Shown piece after piece: positions 1 through 9,275 of a DNA stretch of 64,000 nt. A model generated the notes under the pieces. The model searched no databases and was not told the origin of the DNA. It was given only the letters and a program-made list of their open reading frames with translations. Each line of letters starts with the position of its first letter. Position 1 is the stretch's first letter. The stretch is from Rapana venosa (lineage: Eukaryota > Mollusca > Gastropoda > Neogastropoda > Muricidae). Position numbers and translations under genes: made by a program. The stretch lies in the NCBI GenBank assembly GCA_028751875.1, contig CM054162.1, positions 2,281,015 through 2,345,014 on the forward strand, written 5' to 3'.

Positions 1-487
1 CCAAGATTTCGATTTAGATTATGATTTATTTCCCAGAAATTTAAAAAAAAAGAGTACAGATTTATACTGGAAGAAATAATACGATTGAGATCCTAGGCTT
101 GACAAGAAGGAATGGACGCCAAATCAGACTCTAGGTTTGATCTGATCCCAATATAAATGCATGGATGAAAAACAGCATAAAGGGAGAAAGGGAAAACGCG
201 GAAGATAGTTTGAAAAAGAATGATGTGTGAAAACAAATCTTATAAAGAAAAAGCAAAGTACGAGTGAAAGAAAATAAAAATAAAGAATAACGAAGAAAAG
301 AATGAAAAAACGAAAGAGTGGAAGATGAAATGAAAAAAATCGTAAAGAGAAGAAAGTAAAACAGAAACAAAAAAATGTCAAACAAAACAATCCGCATGAC
401 AGTAAAAGGAGATCAACACCAGAACACAAGCAACACAGTGGACTAAGGAAAGAATGTCCAGCAAAAACAGTGAGAAAACACGGATGC
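1..487. other. A-rich/purine-rich intergenic DNA
   Basis: No gene or recognised repeat is seen. The plus strand is strongly A- and G-rich from about 160 to 400. The long minus-strand open frames here are rich in Phe, Leu and Ser, as expected from translating polypyrimidine sequence, and show no domain. Confidence 0.6.
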
Positions 488-2135
488 TCTGTGTCCCCAT
501 TACCTGCATTAGTTATTAGATGCGTTGTGTCCCCATTACCTGCATTAGTTATTTGATGTTCTGTGTCCCCATTACCTGCATTAGTTATTAGATGTTCTGT
601 GTCCCCATTACCTGCTAATAATTAGTTATTAGATGCTCTGTGTTCCAATTACCTGCATTAATTATTAGATGCTCTGTGTCCCCATTACCTGCTAATAATT
701 AGTTATTAGATGTTCTGTGTCCCCATTACCTGCATTAGTTATTAGATGCTCTGTGTCCCCATTACCTGCTAATAATTAGTTATTAGATGTTCTGTGTCCC
801 CATTACCTGCATTAGTTATTAGATGCTCTGTGTCCCCATTACCTGCATTAGTTATTAGATGCTCTGTGTCCCCATTACCTGCATTAGTTATTAGATGTTC
901 TGTGTCCTCATTACCTGCATTAGTTATTAGATGTTCTGTGTCCCCATTACCTGCATTAGTTATTAGATGCTCTGTGTCCCCATTACCTGCATTAGTTATT
1001 AGATGTTCTGTGTCCCCATTACCTGCTGATAATTAGTTATTAGATGTTCTGTGTTCCCATTACCTGCATTAGTTATTAGATGTTCTGTGTCCCCATTACC
1101 TGCATTAGTTATTAGATGCTCTGTATTCCCATTACCTGCATTAGTCATTAGATGTTCTGTGTCCCCATTACCTGCATTAGTTATTAGATGCTATGTGTCC
1201 CCATTACCTGCATTAGTTACTAGATGCTCTGTGTCCCCATTACCTGCATTAGGTATTAGATGTTCTGTGTCCCCATTACCTGCATTAGTTATTAGATGCT
1301 CTGTGTCCTCATTACCTGCTAATAATTAGTTATTAGATGCAATGTGTCCCCATTACCTGCAAATAATTAGTTATTAGATGCTCTGTGTCCCCAGTACCTG
1401 CATTAGTTATTAGATGCTCTGTGTCCCCATTACCTGCATTAGTTATTAGATGCTATGTGTCCCCATTACCTGCTAATAATTAGTTATTAGATGCTCTGTG
1501 TCCCCAGTACCTGCATTAGTTATTAGATGCTCTGTGTCCCCATTACCTGCATTAGTTATTAGATGCTCTGTGTCCCCATTACCTGCATTAGTTATTAGAT
1601 GTTCTGTGTCCCCATTACCTGCATTAGTTATTAGATGTTCTGTGTCCCCATTACCTGCATTAGTTATAAGATGCTCTGTGTCCCCATTACCTGCATTAGT
1701 TATTAGATGCTCTGTGTCCCCATTACCTGCATTAGTTGCTAGATGCTCTGTGTCCCCATTACCTGCATTAGTTATTAGATGCTCTGTGTCCCCATTACCT
1801 GCATTAGTTATTAGATGCTCTGTGTCCCCATTACCTGCATTAGTTATTAGATGTTCTGTGTCCCCATTACCTGCATTAGTTATTAGATGTTCTGTGTCCC
1901 CATTATCTGCATTAGTTATTAGATGCTCTGTGTCCCCATTACCTGCATTAGTTATTAGATGCTCTGTGTCCCCATTACCTGCATTAGTTATTAGATGCTC
2001 TGTGTCCCCATTACCTGCTAATAATTAGTTATTAGATGTTCTATGTCCCCATTACCTGCTAATAATTAGTTATTAGATGCTCTGTGTCCCCATTACCTGC
2101 TAATAATTAGTTATTAGGTGCTTTGTGTCCCCATT
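488..2135. repeat. 36-bp minisatellite array, left arm
   Basis: About 45 head-to-tail units of 36 bp. Each contains the core tgtgtccccattacctgc followed by attagttattagat. A second unit form is 41 bp long: after acctgc it carries taataattagttatt, a 5-bp net gain, and it occurs at intervals (for example near 615, 700, 770, 1030, 1325, 1365, 1475, 2015, 2065, 2105). Units differ mainly by single changes such as gctct/gttct/gctat. Because 36 is a multiple of 3 the array is open in several frames on both strands, so the 12-residue repeat protein it would encode is not evidence of a gene. The array continues to the right of the RTE insertion (3760-3970). Confidence 0.95.
2123..2135. repeat. Left target-site duplication of RTE insertion
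   Basis: The 13-bp word ttgtgtccccatt sits directly before the element tail and recurs at 3760-3772 directly after the element's truncated 5' end. The minisatellite resumes in phase from that point. Because the target is itself tandem repeated, some of the match is expected from the array. The exact phase at both junctions is what supports a duplication. Confidence 0.7.
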
Positions 2136-2159
2136 CTCACTCACTCACTCACTCACTCA
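2136..2159 (-). repeat. 3' tail of RTE element, (TGAG)n
   Basis: Six units of the 4-mer, read GTGA/TGAG on the minus strand. The first triplet is the ORF stop codon. Short tandem tails of this kind are typical 3' ends of RTE-type LINEs. Confidence 0.8.
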
Positions 2160-3759
2160 TTCCTTGGTCGGGACGACCGTTGGGGTACCCGCACGGACGC
2201 TGCAAGTGGACCGCCAAATGGTTCTGTCCTGGGCTGCTTTCAGGAGGTTTGGTACAGTGAGGCCGGTCCACTCCTTGATGTTGGATATCCAGCTTTTGCG
2301 TGGTCGTCCCTGCCTCCTTGCTCCTTCCACCATTCCCTGCAGGACTGTCTTTGACAGGCTGTTATGCCTTGTTGTGTGGCCAAACCATTTCAGTTTCCTC
2401 CGTTTGACTGTATCTAGCAATGGTTCTTGTTTGCCAGCCAGTGCCTCGATCTGCTGCCAGACGTAGTCATTGGTTTTACGGTCTCTGTAGGTGATGTTCA
2501 GGATCCGCCTGAGGCACTTCATCTCAATGGCTTTAATGCGACGTTCTAAATCGGCAGTAAGTGTCCATGCTTCACAGCTGTACAAGGCAATGGATGTGAC
2601 GAGTGCCTTGTAGAGTCTGACCTTAGTGTGGGTTCTGATGTTGTGGTTTCTCCACACTTTCGCCAGCTTAGTCATGGAGGAGAGTGCCACAGCAAGTCTG
2701 ATCTTCACCTCTTGTGTGCTCGTACCTTCTTTCGTGATGACTGCTCCAAGGTACTTGAAAGTTTCCACCTCCTCTAGTGTCTCGCCACTCATCTTGATGC
2801 TGGTGGGAATGTTCGGTGTGGTACTGTTCACTAGGATCTTGCTCTTTTCCGTGCTGATCTCCATACCGTGGGCATTGGCTGATGTTTCCAGTCTGGTGGT
2901 GAGATCCTGGAGTTCTTCTTCACTGCGGCCCATGAGATCAATATCGTATGCGAATCGAAGATTACAGACTGGCCTTCCTCCTATTGTGATTGTGGTCTTG
3001 AAGTCAAGGAGGGCCTCCTGCATGATGTTCTCCAGGAACACGTTGAAAAGAACGGGGGATAGCGGGCAGCCTTGTCGAACTCCAACTGAAGTCCGGAAGA
3101 ACTCCCCGATTTCTCCACCCATGAGGACTGCACTGTGGGAGCTGTCATACATCGCCTGGATGACTTGAATCATGTCCTCGTCGAAGTTATAGTCTCTCAT
3201 GACTTGCCACAGAGCTTCTTGCCACACTCGGTCGAAGGCCTTCTTGAAGTCAATGAAGTTGTTGTAGAGCTGTAGTTGATGTTGGAGATGCTTCTCTATG
3301 AACATTCTGATGTTGAAGATCTGCTCGACAGTGCTTCGACCTGGTCTGAATCCTGCCTGTTCTTCTGATAGGATTTCTTCTGCTTGTGGTTTCAGTCTGT
3401 TCAAGGCAATGCGTAGCATAGCTTTGCTTGTATGACTTATCAGACTGATTGTTCTGTAATTTTGGCACTTCTTCAGGTCTCCCTTCTTTGGAAGTGGAAC
3501 TATGATGGATTGGGTCCACTGTTCAGGCCACTCTTTGCTGGTCCAGATGCGTTGGCAGATGATTGTTAATGCCTTGATCATCTCTGGGCCTCCGTTCTTG
3601 ATGAGCTCAGCCGGGATGTTGTCAATCCCTGGTGACTTGCCTCCTTTCAAGGATCTTACTGCTTCTTCTACCTCTTCCTCCAGCACCTGTGTGCTTTCAG
3701 GATCTGATGGTCTGGGATCTTGTTCGTGAAGTTTGTTCGGATCAGCTTTCAGCTTGTAG
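2157..3759 (-). pseudogene. RTE-like reverse transcriptase, truncated, catalytic Asp replaced
   Basis: An open frame of about 533 codons, entered from the truncated 5' end without a genuine start; the first ATG is internal. The following positions count residues from the codon at 3686. They cover the fingers region SPGIDNIPAELIK (18-30), NYRTISL (76-82), GFRPGRSTVEQI (112-123), motif A FIDFKKAFD with Asp146, GVRQGCPLSPVLF (202-214) and motif C at 245-253. Motif C reads FAYDIDLMG where the family has FADD. The codon at 2946-2948 encodes Tyr247 in place of the first metal-binding Asp. After the RT come the usual thumb/C-terminal features: an ALYSCEAWTLT block, then KLKWFGHTTRH and GRPRKSW near the end. 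Loss of that Asp should abolish polymerase activity. There is no endonuclease domain. The frame closes with TGA at 2157-2159 inside the tail repeat. Confidence 0.85.
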
Positions 3760-3970
3760 TTGTGTCCCCATTACCTGCTAATAATTAGTTATTAGATGCT
3801 CTGTGTCCCCATTACCTGCATTAGTTATTAGATGTTCTGTGTCCCCATTACCTGCACTAGTTATTAGATGCTCTGTGTCCCCATTACCTGCATTAGTTAT
3901 TAGATCCTCTGTGTCCCCATTACCTGCATTAGTTATTAGATGCTCTGTGTCCCCATTACCTGCATTAGTT
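3760..3970. repeat. 36-bp minisatellite array, right arm
   Basis: About six units of the same 36/41-bp minisatellite as 488-2135. It starts with the 13-bp word shared with the left junction (3760-3772) and continues in phase, then ends abruptly at gtccctgaag. The left and right arms were one array before the RTE insertion. Confidence 0.93.
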
Positions 3971-4395
3971 GTCCCTGAAGTCAGAATGCCGCTACCTGCA
4001 TGCTGGGTACACATGATTGTAATCGCCACACATCACCACTGGTCATCTAAGGAGCTGTAGCTGAGGAATGGAACAAAACACATACATCAGATAAAAATGT
4101 AAAGATAGAGAATAAGGAAAGAGACAGAGAGAAATGCAGATAGAGACATTGGAAAAGAAAAAAAAGAAACATAAACATTGAACGTAAGACAGGAAGACTG
4201 AACAAAAGAAACAACAACAGAAAACAAATCATTTGACTTTTTTTTTAACCCCCACACCTCAAAAGCATTTTTTTCTGAGACAGATAGGGGGAAGAAAAGG
4301 AGAAAGAGGCAAAGAGAGGGAGAGACAGAAACAGAGATAGAAAGGGAAAGAGATGTTTTTTGTTTTTGTTTTTTAGGGGGGGGGGGGGGAGTTGT
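3971..4395. other. Non-coding flank, purine-rich
   Basis: The first 90 bp are ordinary mixed-composition sequence with no recognised feature. Then follow A/G-rich sequence, a T run at 4239-4246 and a G run of about 13 near 4376. No ORF with a domain is seen on either strand. Confidence 0.5.
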
Positions 4396-4710
4396 GTTGT
4401 TTTTCGAACTCGAACTCGAATATTTTAATGAGGGTAACTGGATAAGCCATAGGCTTCTTTACACCAGGCCCTCATGGGGGAAAGAGTGAAACAAACATGA
4501 ATAAACCAATTAATTAACAAACAAGCTATTGTCAAAAAGCAAAGAAATGAATCATTCAAATTGCTATTCAATTATTGGCTGAAGCCATGGAATCAATGAA
4601 AGACCACAGATGTAAACCAATCGAATAAATAAACAAAGCCAATTCAACACTGACAATCTCCCCTCCTTGACACCCACCTCCCCTAAACAGAAAACCCTTC
4701 CCCAAAAATC
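4396..4710. repeat. Dispersed repeat, second copy near 63.4 kb
   Basis: This begins with a short (CGAACT)n stretch, then attttaatgagggtaactgg and a segment ending in cacctcccctaaacag before a CA microsatellite. Sequence near 63440-63660 shares blocks in the same order: caattaattaacaaacaag, then attcaatta, then aataaacaaa, then a cctcccctaaac segment, again followed by a CA/CG microsatellite. The short hexamer array at one end suggests the 3' end of a minus-strand LINE or SINE. Family not identified. Confidence 0.55.
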
Positions 4711-4756
4711 AACACACACACACACACGCACGCACGCGCGCACGCACACACAAACA

Positions 4757-4797
<41 letters not shown>

Positions 4798-5187
4798 CGC
4801 GTACATATGCACAGACACGCAACTACACGTGCGAGCTTGCACAAATCACACAAATCGTCCAGGATACAAATCCATACACATGTACATATCCTCACATATC
4901 ATAACAGCCTTATGTCATAATCATCAAAATACCAGAACTACACATTACACCGTCAAAACCAAACAATTAACATTTTTTGAAGCACGAAATAAAAAAACCC
5001 ACAGAGCATCAAAACACACCACACACACACACACCAATACACACACACACATACACACACACACACACACATACACACATACTCACACACATTTGCGCGC
5101 GCTTCCACGCACACACACTCACACACACAGAGTTCAACAAGCACGCACACCCAATGCATATTACAGAAAATTAAACAAGTGTGTGGG
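4711..5187. repeat. CA/CG microsatellites with short spacer
   Basis: A (CA)n tract with CGCA variants runs at about 4711-4795. A second, interrupted (CA)n runs at about 5018-5135. Between them is about 220 bp of AT-rich sequence with nothing recognisable. The second tract adjoins the 3' end of the LINE that stops at 5188. Confidence 0.85.
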
Positions 5188-5490
5188 TTACCCTTTTTTG
5201 AAAGATGATAGGCTACTTTTCTCTTTTATAATGACTGGGATTTCGTTCCATAATTTGCTACCAGAATAAACAAGGGATGACATAAATAGATCGGTTCTTG
5301 GACGAGGAGTAACAACACTGCTTTTGTTATGAACAGTTTTAACAGGAAACCTCTGACAAAGATAATGCCGGGCTAGTTTATTCATAATCTGATACATAAA
5401 CACACCTTTATTAAATAGACAATGTATACTACAAGGTAGAATGTTCAACTCTTTGTAGCTATAAGTTTTTAAGGAAGTAGTTCTAAGCAA
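5188..5490 (-). pseudogene. LINE ORF2 C-terminal fragment
   Basis: About 100 codons resembling the extreme C-terminus of CR1/Jockey-type proteins: a Cys/Leu-rich block near CLFNKGVFMYQIMNKLARHYL, then SLVYSGSKLWNEIP and a Ser-rich end, SSLSSFKKG, just before TAA. The W-N-x-(I/L)-P block is typical of this region. About 180 bp of degraded sequence separates it from the RT palm fragment. Confidence 0.7.
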
Positions 5491-5673
5491 AATTAACTTT
5501 AGAGAACGTTTATATACCCTCTCAAGTTGTCATAAACAGTTTTTACTTTGCAAATCACAGCATGTAGATGCATAATCAAGATCAGGTTTTATGTAAGCGT
5601 AAAAAAATAGTTTTCGAGTATGCTGATCAAGGAAATGTTTTATTCGGTTAAGTTGGAATAGCTTCTTAGATAA

Positions 5674-6315
5674 TTATTTTGAAATACTAAAAACATGATC
5701 AGACCATGACAAGTTATTATCAATATATAGACCAAGTAGTTTATATGAGCTGACTTCTTCTATAACTTTATCGTAAATCTTTATTCCATTTGGTTTGGTT
5801 TTAAAGTTTTGGCGCTTTTGTCTTGTTGCAACAACCATGAATTTTGATTTCAGTGGATGGAGAGCCATGTGATTACACTCTGCCCATGCTGCTAGAATGT
5901 TTAAGTCTTTCTGCAAAATTGTACCTATAGATTTAACATCATAATCCGCTGTATGTATGGTAGTGTCGTCGGCAAAGAGTTCACAAGTGGAAGAAAGGTG
6001 GAGAGGAAGATCATTGATATATATTGAAAAAAGGACTGGCCCTAGCACGGAACCTTGAGGAATGCCATACTTCACTGGCAAAAGGGACGACATAATTGAA
6101 ATTTGATAAACAGCTTCTCTTCTTTTATCAAGAAAAGAGGTAATTTGTTTTAGTGAGTCTGCGCATAAACCATACCTAGTTAGTTTCTTTACTAAGAGGT
6201 TATGATCAATACAGTCAAATGCCTCGGCAAAGTCTACAAAAATTGCTCCAGTTAGGATATTATTGTTAATATTTAATGCCATAGCTCTATAAGATTGCTG
6301 AGTGCAGTATGACAA
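5674..6315 (-). pseudogene. LINE reverse transcriptase palm domain
   Basis: 213 open codons with motif A (FVDFAEAFDCIDHNLLVKKL), a SFLDKRREAVYQI stretch, motif B (GIPQGSVLGPVLFSIYINDL), motif C FADDTT with both catalytic Asp present, and the MALHPLKSKFMVV and YKLLGLYIDNNLSW segments of the thumb. It is catalytically complete as a fragment, but it lacks the fingers in frame and is cut from its C-terminus by a stop, so the element is dead. Confidence 0.85.
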
Positions 6316-6490
6316 GAATGATTTTCTCTAAAGCAACATTAATTAGGATGAAATAAGTTATGTTTAGTAAAGTGTGACAGAAGATGTTGCTTTAAATACT
6401 TTTCTAAAGGTTTAGATAAGATAGATAGAATCAAATAGGTCGATAGTTGGAAGGGTCATTTGGATCTCCAGATTTAAGAACAGATATAAC

Positions 6491-6540
6491 TTAAGCATCT
6501 TTAGACATTTGAGGATAGCAACTTTTTTCAATACAGAGAT

Positions 6541-6605
<65 letters not shown>

Positions 6606-6706
6606 TGTTCAGAGATTACTTGCGTGGAAATCTTCAAATTTTTGCTGTCTAAATTATCTAAGCCACGGGAGCTTGTTTGCTTTAATGAACACAATTCCTT
6701 ATGCAC
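6491..6706 (-). pseudogene. LINE RT fingers fragment interrupted by microsatellite
   Basis: It carries KQTSSRGLDNLDSKNLK, corresponding to the K-S-x-G-x-D motif at the start of the RT domain, with STQVISEHLT after it. The codons that follow are (CA)n/(TA)n translation because the microsatellite at 6540-6601 lies inside the RT. The RT-like reading resumes beyond it with EKSCYPQMSKDA. Confidence 0.6.
6540..6601. repeat. (TA)n(TG)n microsatellite inside LINE RT
   Basis: About 10 TA units followed by about 20 TG units. Its position inside the RT coding region shows it arose after the element lost function. Confidence 0.9.
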
Positions 6707-6766
6707 TTAATGCACACCAATATATTTGAAGGACAGTTCAGACTTTATTGACTTGGAGTTATAAAA

Positions 6767-7006
6767 TTACTGTAAAAGAGGTAAGTCATTGAATTCTGAG
6801 CAGTCAATGTTTACAATTTTTTCTGCAATAGAACAAAAGTGTTTATTGATCTTTTCTGCAGATAGACCCATACCTGATGAAGCACATGGTGAAGATGATT
6901 TACCGGCTAACTGATTAATTGCTTTCCAGAGAGACTTTGTGTCCTTTTTAGATGATATTAACCCATTAAAATATTTCTTTTTTGCAATTCGTTTCATAAA
7001 TGTCAC
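6767..7006 (-). pseudogene. LINE linker between endonuclease and RT
   Basis: An open segment of 79 codons with KDTKSLWKAINQLAGK and an INKHFCSIAEKI stretch, both typical of the region between endonuclease and RT in CR1/Jockey-type ORF2 proteins. It stops in PLLQ and is separated from the fingers fragment by frameshifts. Confidence 0.6.
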
Positions 7007-7559
7007 TTTATTACGCAGCTCCTTAAATTTTCATCTTTTCCTGTTGATTTTAAAAAGTTATCTCTAGCTTTTACACATTTGATTCTAAGAGGGGCATGAC
7101 CATCAAAGATTGATGAAAAGATACTATACCAAAATTCAAGTGCTTTGTCTTGGTCAATAAACTTATAAACATTAGAGAAGTTTGCTTTACATAGTCGGAC
7201 AACATATTTTCTGCATGTAACATTCTATACCTGCGAAAAGAAATATATTTGTGCTTGCATCTGGGTATTTTAGCACCTTTTTTAGACCATGTAATACATA
7301 CAGGATAGTGATCGCTAAGACCATAGACAGGTACAGACAGTTCTACAATGTTAGATGGAGTGGTTGTGTATAAAAAAAATTATATGGTCAATCAGTGTTT
7401 CAGAATGTAGTGTTTTCTTTGTGGGAGTGTTTACTATTTGCGACAGACTATACACCTCAATTTTTTTTTTTTTCATTTATCATTAGGCTTAAGTAAATCA
7501 ATATTGAAATAACCGAGTAAAATAATTTCAGTTGAATAGTTACAAACATCATCCATCAT

Positions 7560-7979
7560 TTATTCAAAATTATCAAACCAACTAATGCGTTCATTTGGGT
7601 TTCGATACAAAAATCCCACTAGCATTGGTTTGGCTCCTTTCAGGTGTACTTCTAACCGTATACATTCAATGCCATAGTCATCAAAAATTATTATCTGCTT
7701 ATAATTTACTGACTGATGTATGTAAGTTGTTAACCCTGTTTCTAATTTGGTTTTGGCATCTCGTCTGATAGAATTATAGCTCGGAACTGATATTATATCA
7801 TCTGCTACACTATGTGACAACCTTGACTCAGAAAAGCCAAAAATATGAAAGGGACTATTTACATTTGACAAAATGGAGGGCAAATCTGAAACTTTATTTA
7901 GCAGATGACAAACATTTAAAAAGCCTACTTTGAAGCCATATATAGTTAGCCAACCATTGGAATTAGACAGTTTTGTCAT
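7560..7979 (-). pseudogene. LINE AP-endonuclease domain fragment
   Basis: About 139 codons. It contains the N-terminal endonuclease pattern: an F-L-N-V-C-H-L-L-N-K stretch (the usual N-x-R/C region), then FGFSESRLS (the metal-binding Glu of the E-S/T-R/W motif), then SYNSIRRDAKT and a GIECIRLEV segment followed by GFLYRNPNE. This enzyme would nick target DNA. The frame ends early, before the C-terminal SDH catalytic region of the domain, so it is not functional. Confidence 0.75.
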
Positions 7980-8378
7980 AGTTTATAGAATTAGTCAAAA
8001 CAATGGAAAATGGATACACTATAATAATCTTGTTCTGAAATCTCACACTTTCGCAAACCACAATACAAAGTTTCAAAAGGAGGCTAATAATTAATGCAAA
8101 AATATATCTCCACAACACTTTCTCCACCAACAAGCACAAAAACAAAGAGCAGCGTTCAAAGTTTGAAAGTGAAAATACAAATACAATACAAATTTAAATA
8201 ACCAAAGAAAGCGAAAGCAAGTACAACTTTAAAGTGAATGCAAAACAAACAATAAACACTGAGTCAATCCAAAAATAACGTTGATCGTCCAGTATTAAAC
8301 TCTGTCAAGAGAGAATACTTTTGTGTTACTTATTGATTTTAATCAGTTCATTGTAACATCCGCTGAGTCAATGTCCTG

Positions 8379-8381
<3 letters not shown>
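7980..8381. other. A-rich sequence upstream of LINE ORF2
   Basis: Contains no recognised domain. Relative to the LINE on the minus strand this is where its 5' UTR or ORF1 would lie. No zinc-knuckle or gag-like reading is visible. The 5' end of the element cannot be set. Confidence 0.4.

Positions 8382-8471
<90 letters not shown>
8382..8471. repeat. (CA)45 microsatellite
   Basis: An almost perfect CA dinucleotide tract of about 90 bp. The long Thr/His and Cys/Val frames over it are artefacts. Confidence 0.97.
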
Positions 8472-8474
<3 letters not shown>

Positions 8475-8705
8475 AAATACTGTTCTGCTTTTCGTAAGAG
8501 TAGGCCATTGTGTGTCGACGGGAACAGATGACAGAATTCACAAATCTGCATACACACGGGGACAGGATTTAAAAAAAGCACATAAATTCTTATTCCATTA
8601 TCCTTTATATAATGAATAAATATAAAATAATGCATAAATAAATAAATAAACACACACACAGACAACACACACACACACACACCCACACACATACACACAC
8701 ACCCA

Positions 8706-8772
<67 letters not shown>

Positions 8773-8774
8773 CT
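8472..8774. repeat. Spacer and second (CA)n microsatellite
   Basis: About 180 bp of unrecognised AT-rich sequence, then an interrupted then pure (CA)n tract at about 8649-8771, with CCCACA variants at its left end. Confidence 0.9.
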
Positions 8775-9170
8775 GACACGCATACACCCATATGCAATCA
8801 AAACATGCACGTGCCCCTCACGAAGCACTGCCTGCATGCCTTCCCTAGGATGTGCACCCTGCACGCACTGCCCAGCCTGCACAGCACGTGTGCGCCCCCA
8901 GGGTGCACAACATACATGTATCTCTGGCGAAAACAACGTGCAGCGTCCCTCAGGGTGCCCATAAGGCGTGTCCCACAGGGAAACACCCCCTCAGTAGGCC
9001 CAGCATGCGGACCCCAAAGAGGCACACTGTTCCTGTACACTTCAGGAAGCACAGCAAACATGCACCTCCCTTCAAGAACAGCATACATCAGCCACCCAAT
9101 ACATGCACGTCCCTTCCACCAAATACAGCAGGCATGCACCAATAAAAAGGCACCATAGGCATGTTCACAT
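8775..9170. repeat. GC-rich degenerate minisatellite, about 27-bp period
   Basis: Words of the form atgcacct(c)cctt...gcacagcac recur about every 25-31 bp (for example near 8804, 8834, 8855, 8900, 9040, 9060, 9100, 9132). They are rich in tgcac and catgca and heavily diverged. The stretch is much more GC-rich than its surroundings and is open for over 100 codons on both strands, but no family is recognisable. It is bracketed by CA microsatellites. I prefer an old tandem repeat over a gene; a diverged exon cannot be excluded. Confidence 0.5.
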
Positions 9171-9215
9171 GGATGCACACACTCACACACACACACTCAC
9201 ACACACTCTCTCTCT

Positions 9216-9272
<57 letters not shown>

Positions 9273-9275
9273 TCA
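9171..9275. repeat. (CA)n/(CT)n microsatellite
   Basis: Interrupted CACT/CTCT sequence followed by pure (CA)n to about 9272. Confidence 0.93.

Larger units (their letters stand above)
2136..3759 (-). mobile_element. 5'-truncated RTE-like non-LTR retrotransposon
   Basis: A 1.62-kb insertion inside the minisatellite, read on the minus strand. Its 5' end (3759) lies in the coding region just before the RT domain, so the apurinic endonuclease domain of the family is missing, as expected of incomplete target-primed reverse transcription. Its 3' end is a short (GTGA/TGAG)n tail at 2136-2159 that begins with the ORF's own stop codon, with no separate 3' UTR. The flanks carry a 13-bp duplication. 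The frame is open throughout, which suggests a fairly young copy. Assignment to the RTE group rests on the RT and C-terminal motifs and the microsatellite-like tail; the clade was not tested by phylogeny. Confidence 0.85.
5188..7979 (-). mobile_element. Degraded Jockey/CR1-like LINE, ORF2 nearly full length
   Basis: On the minus strand the pieces come in the order expected of a non-LTR ORF2: AP endonuclease (7979-7560), linker (7006-6767), RT fingers (6706-6320), RT palm (6315-5674) and C-terminal tail (5490-5188, ending in TAA). They lie in different frames, with several frameshifts and stops. One TAA stands where the conserved N-Q-C/G-F-R motif should have Gln: translation near 6350-6310 gives FHPN-stop-CCFRENHSCHTAL. 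A TA/TG microsatellite of about 60 bp interrupts the fingers region at 6540-6601. No ORF1 (gag-like) protein is seen upstream. Clade is tentative, judged from motifs only. Confidence 0.8.

Noticed and set aside
1498..2028. 176-codon frame encoding a 12-residue repeat (SPLPALVIRCSV)
   Set aside because: The 36-bp minisatellite is a multiple of three, so any frame without a stop in the unit stays open. It is open on both strands, and 41-bp units break it. No signal, start context or family.
488..3970. CRISPR-like array because of 36-bp repeats
   Set aside because: Units are contiguous with no unique spacers, and the context is eukaryotic with LINEs.
4667..5269. 200-codon Thr/His-rich frame
   Set aside because: It is the translation of CA repeats and their spacers.
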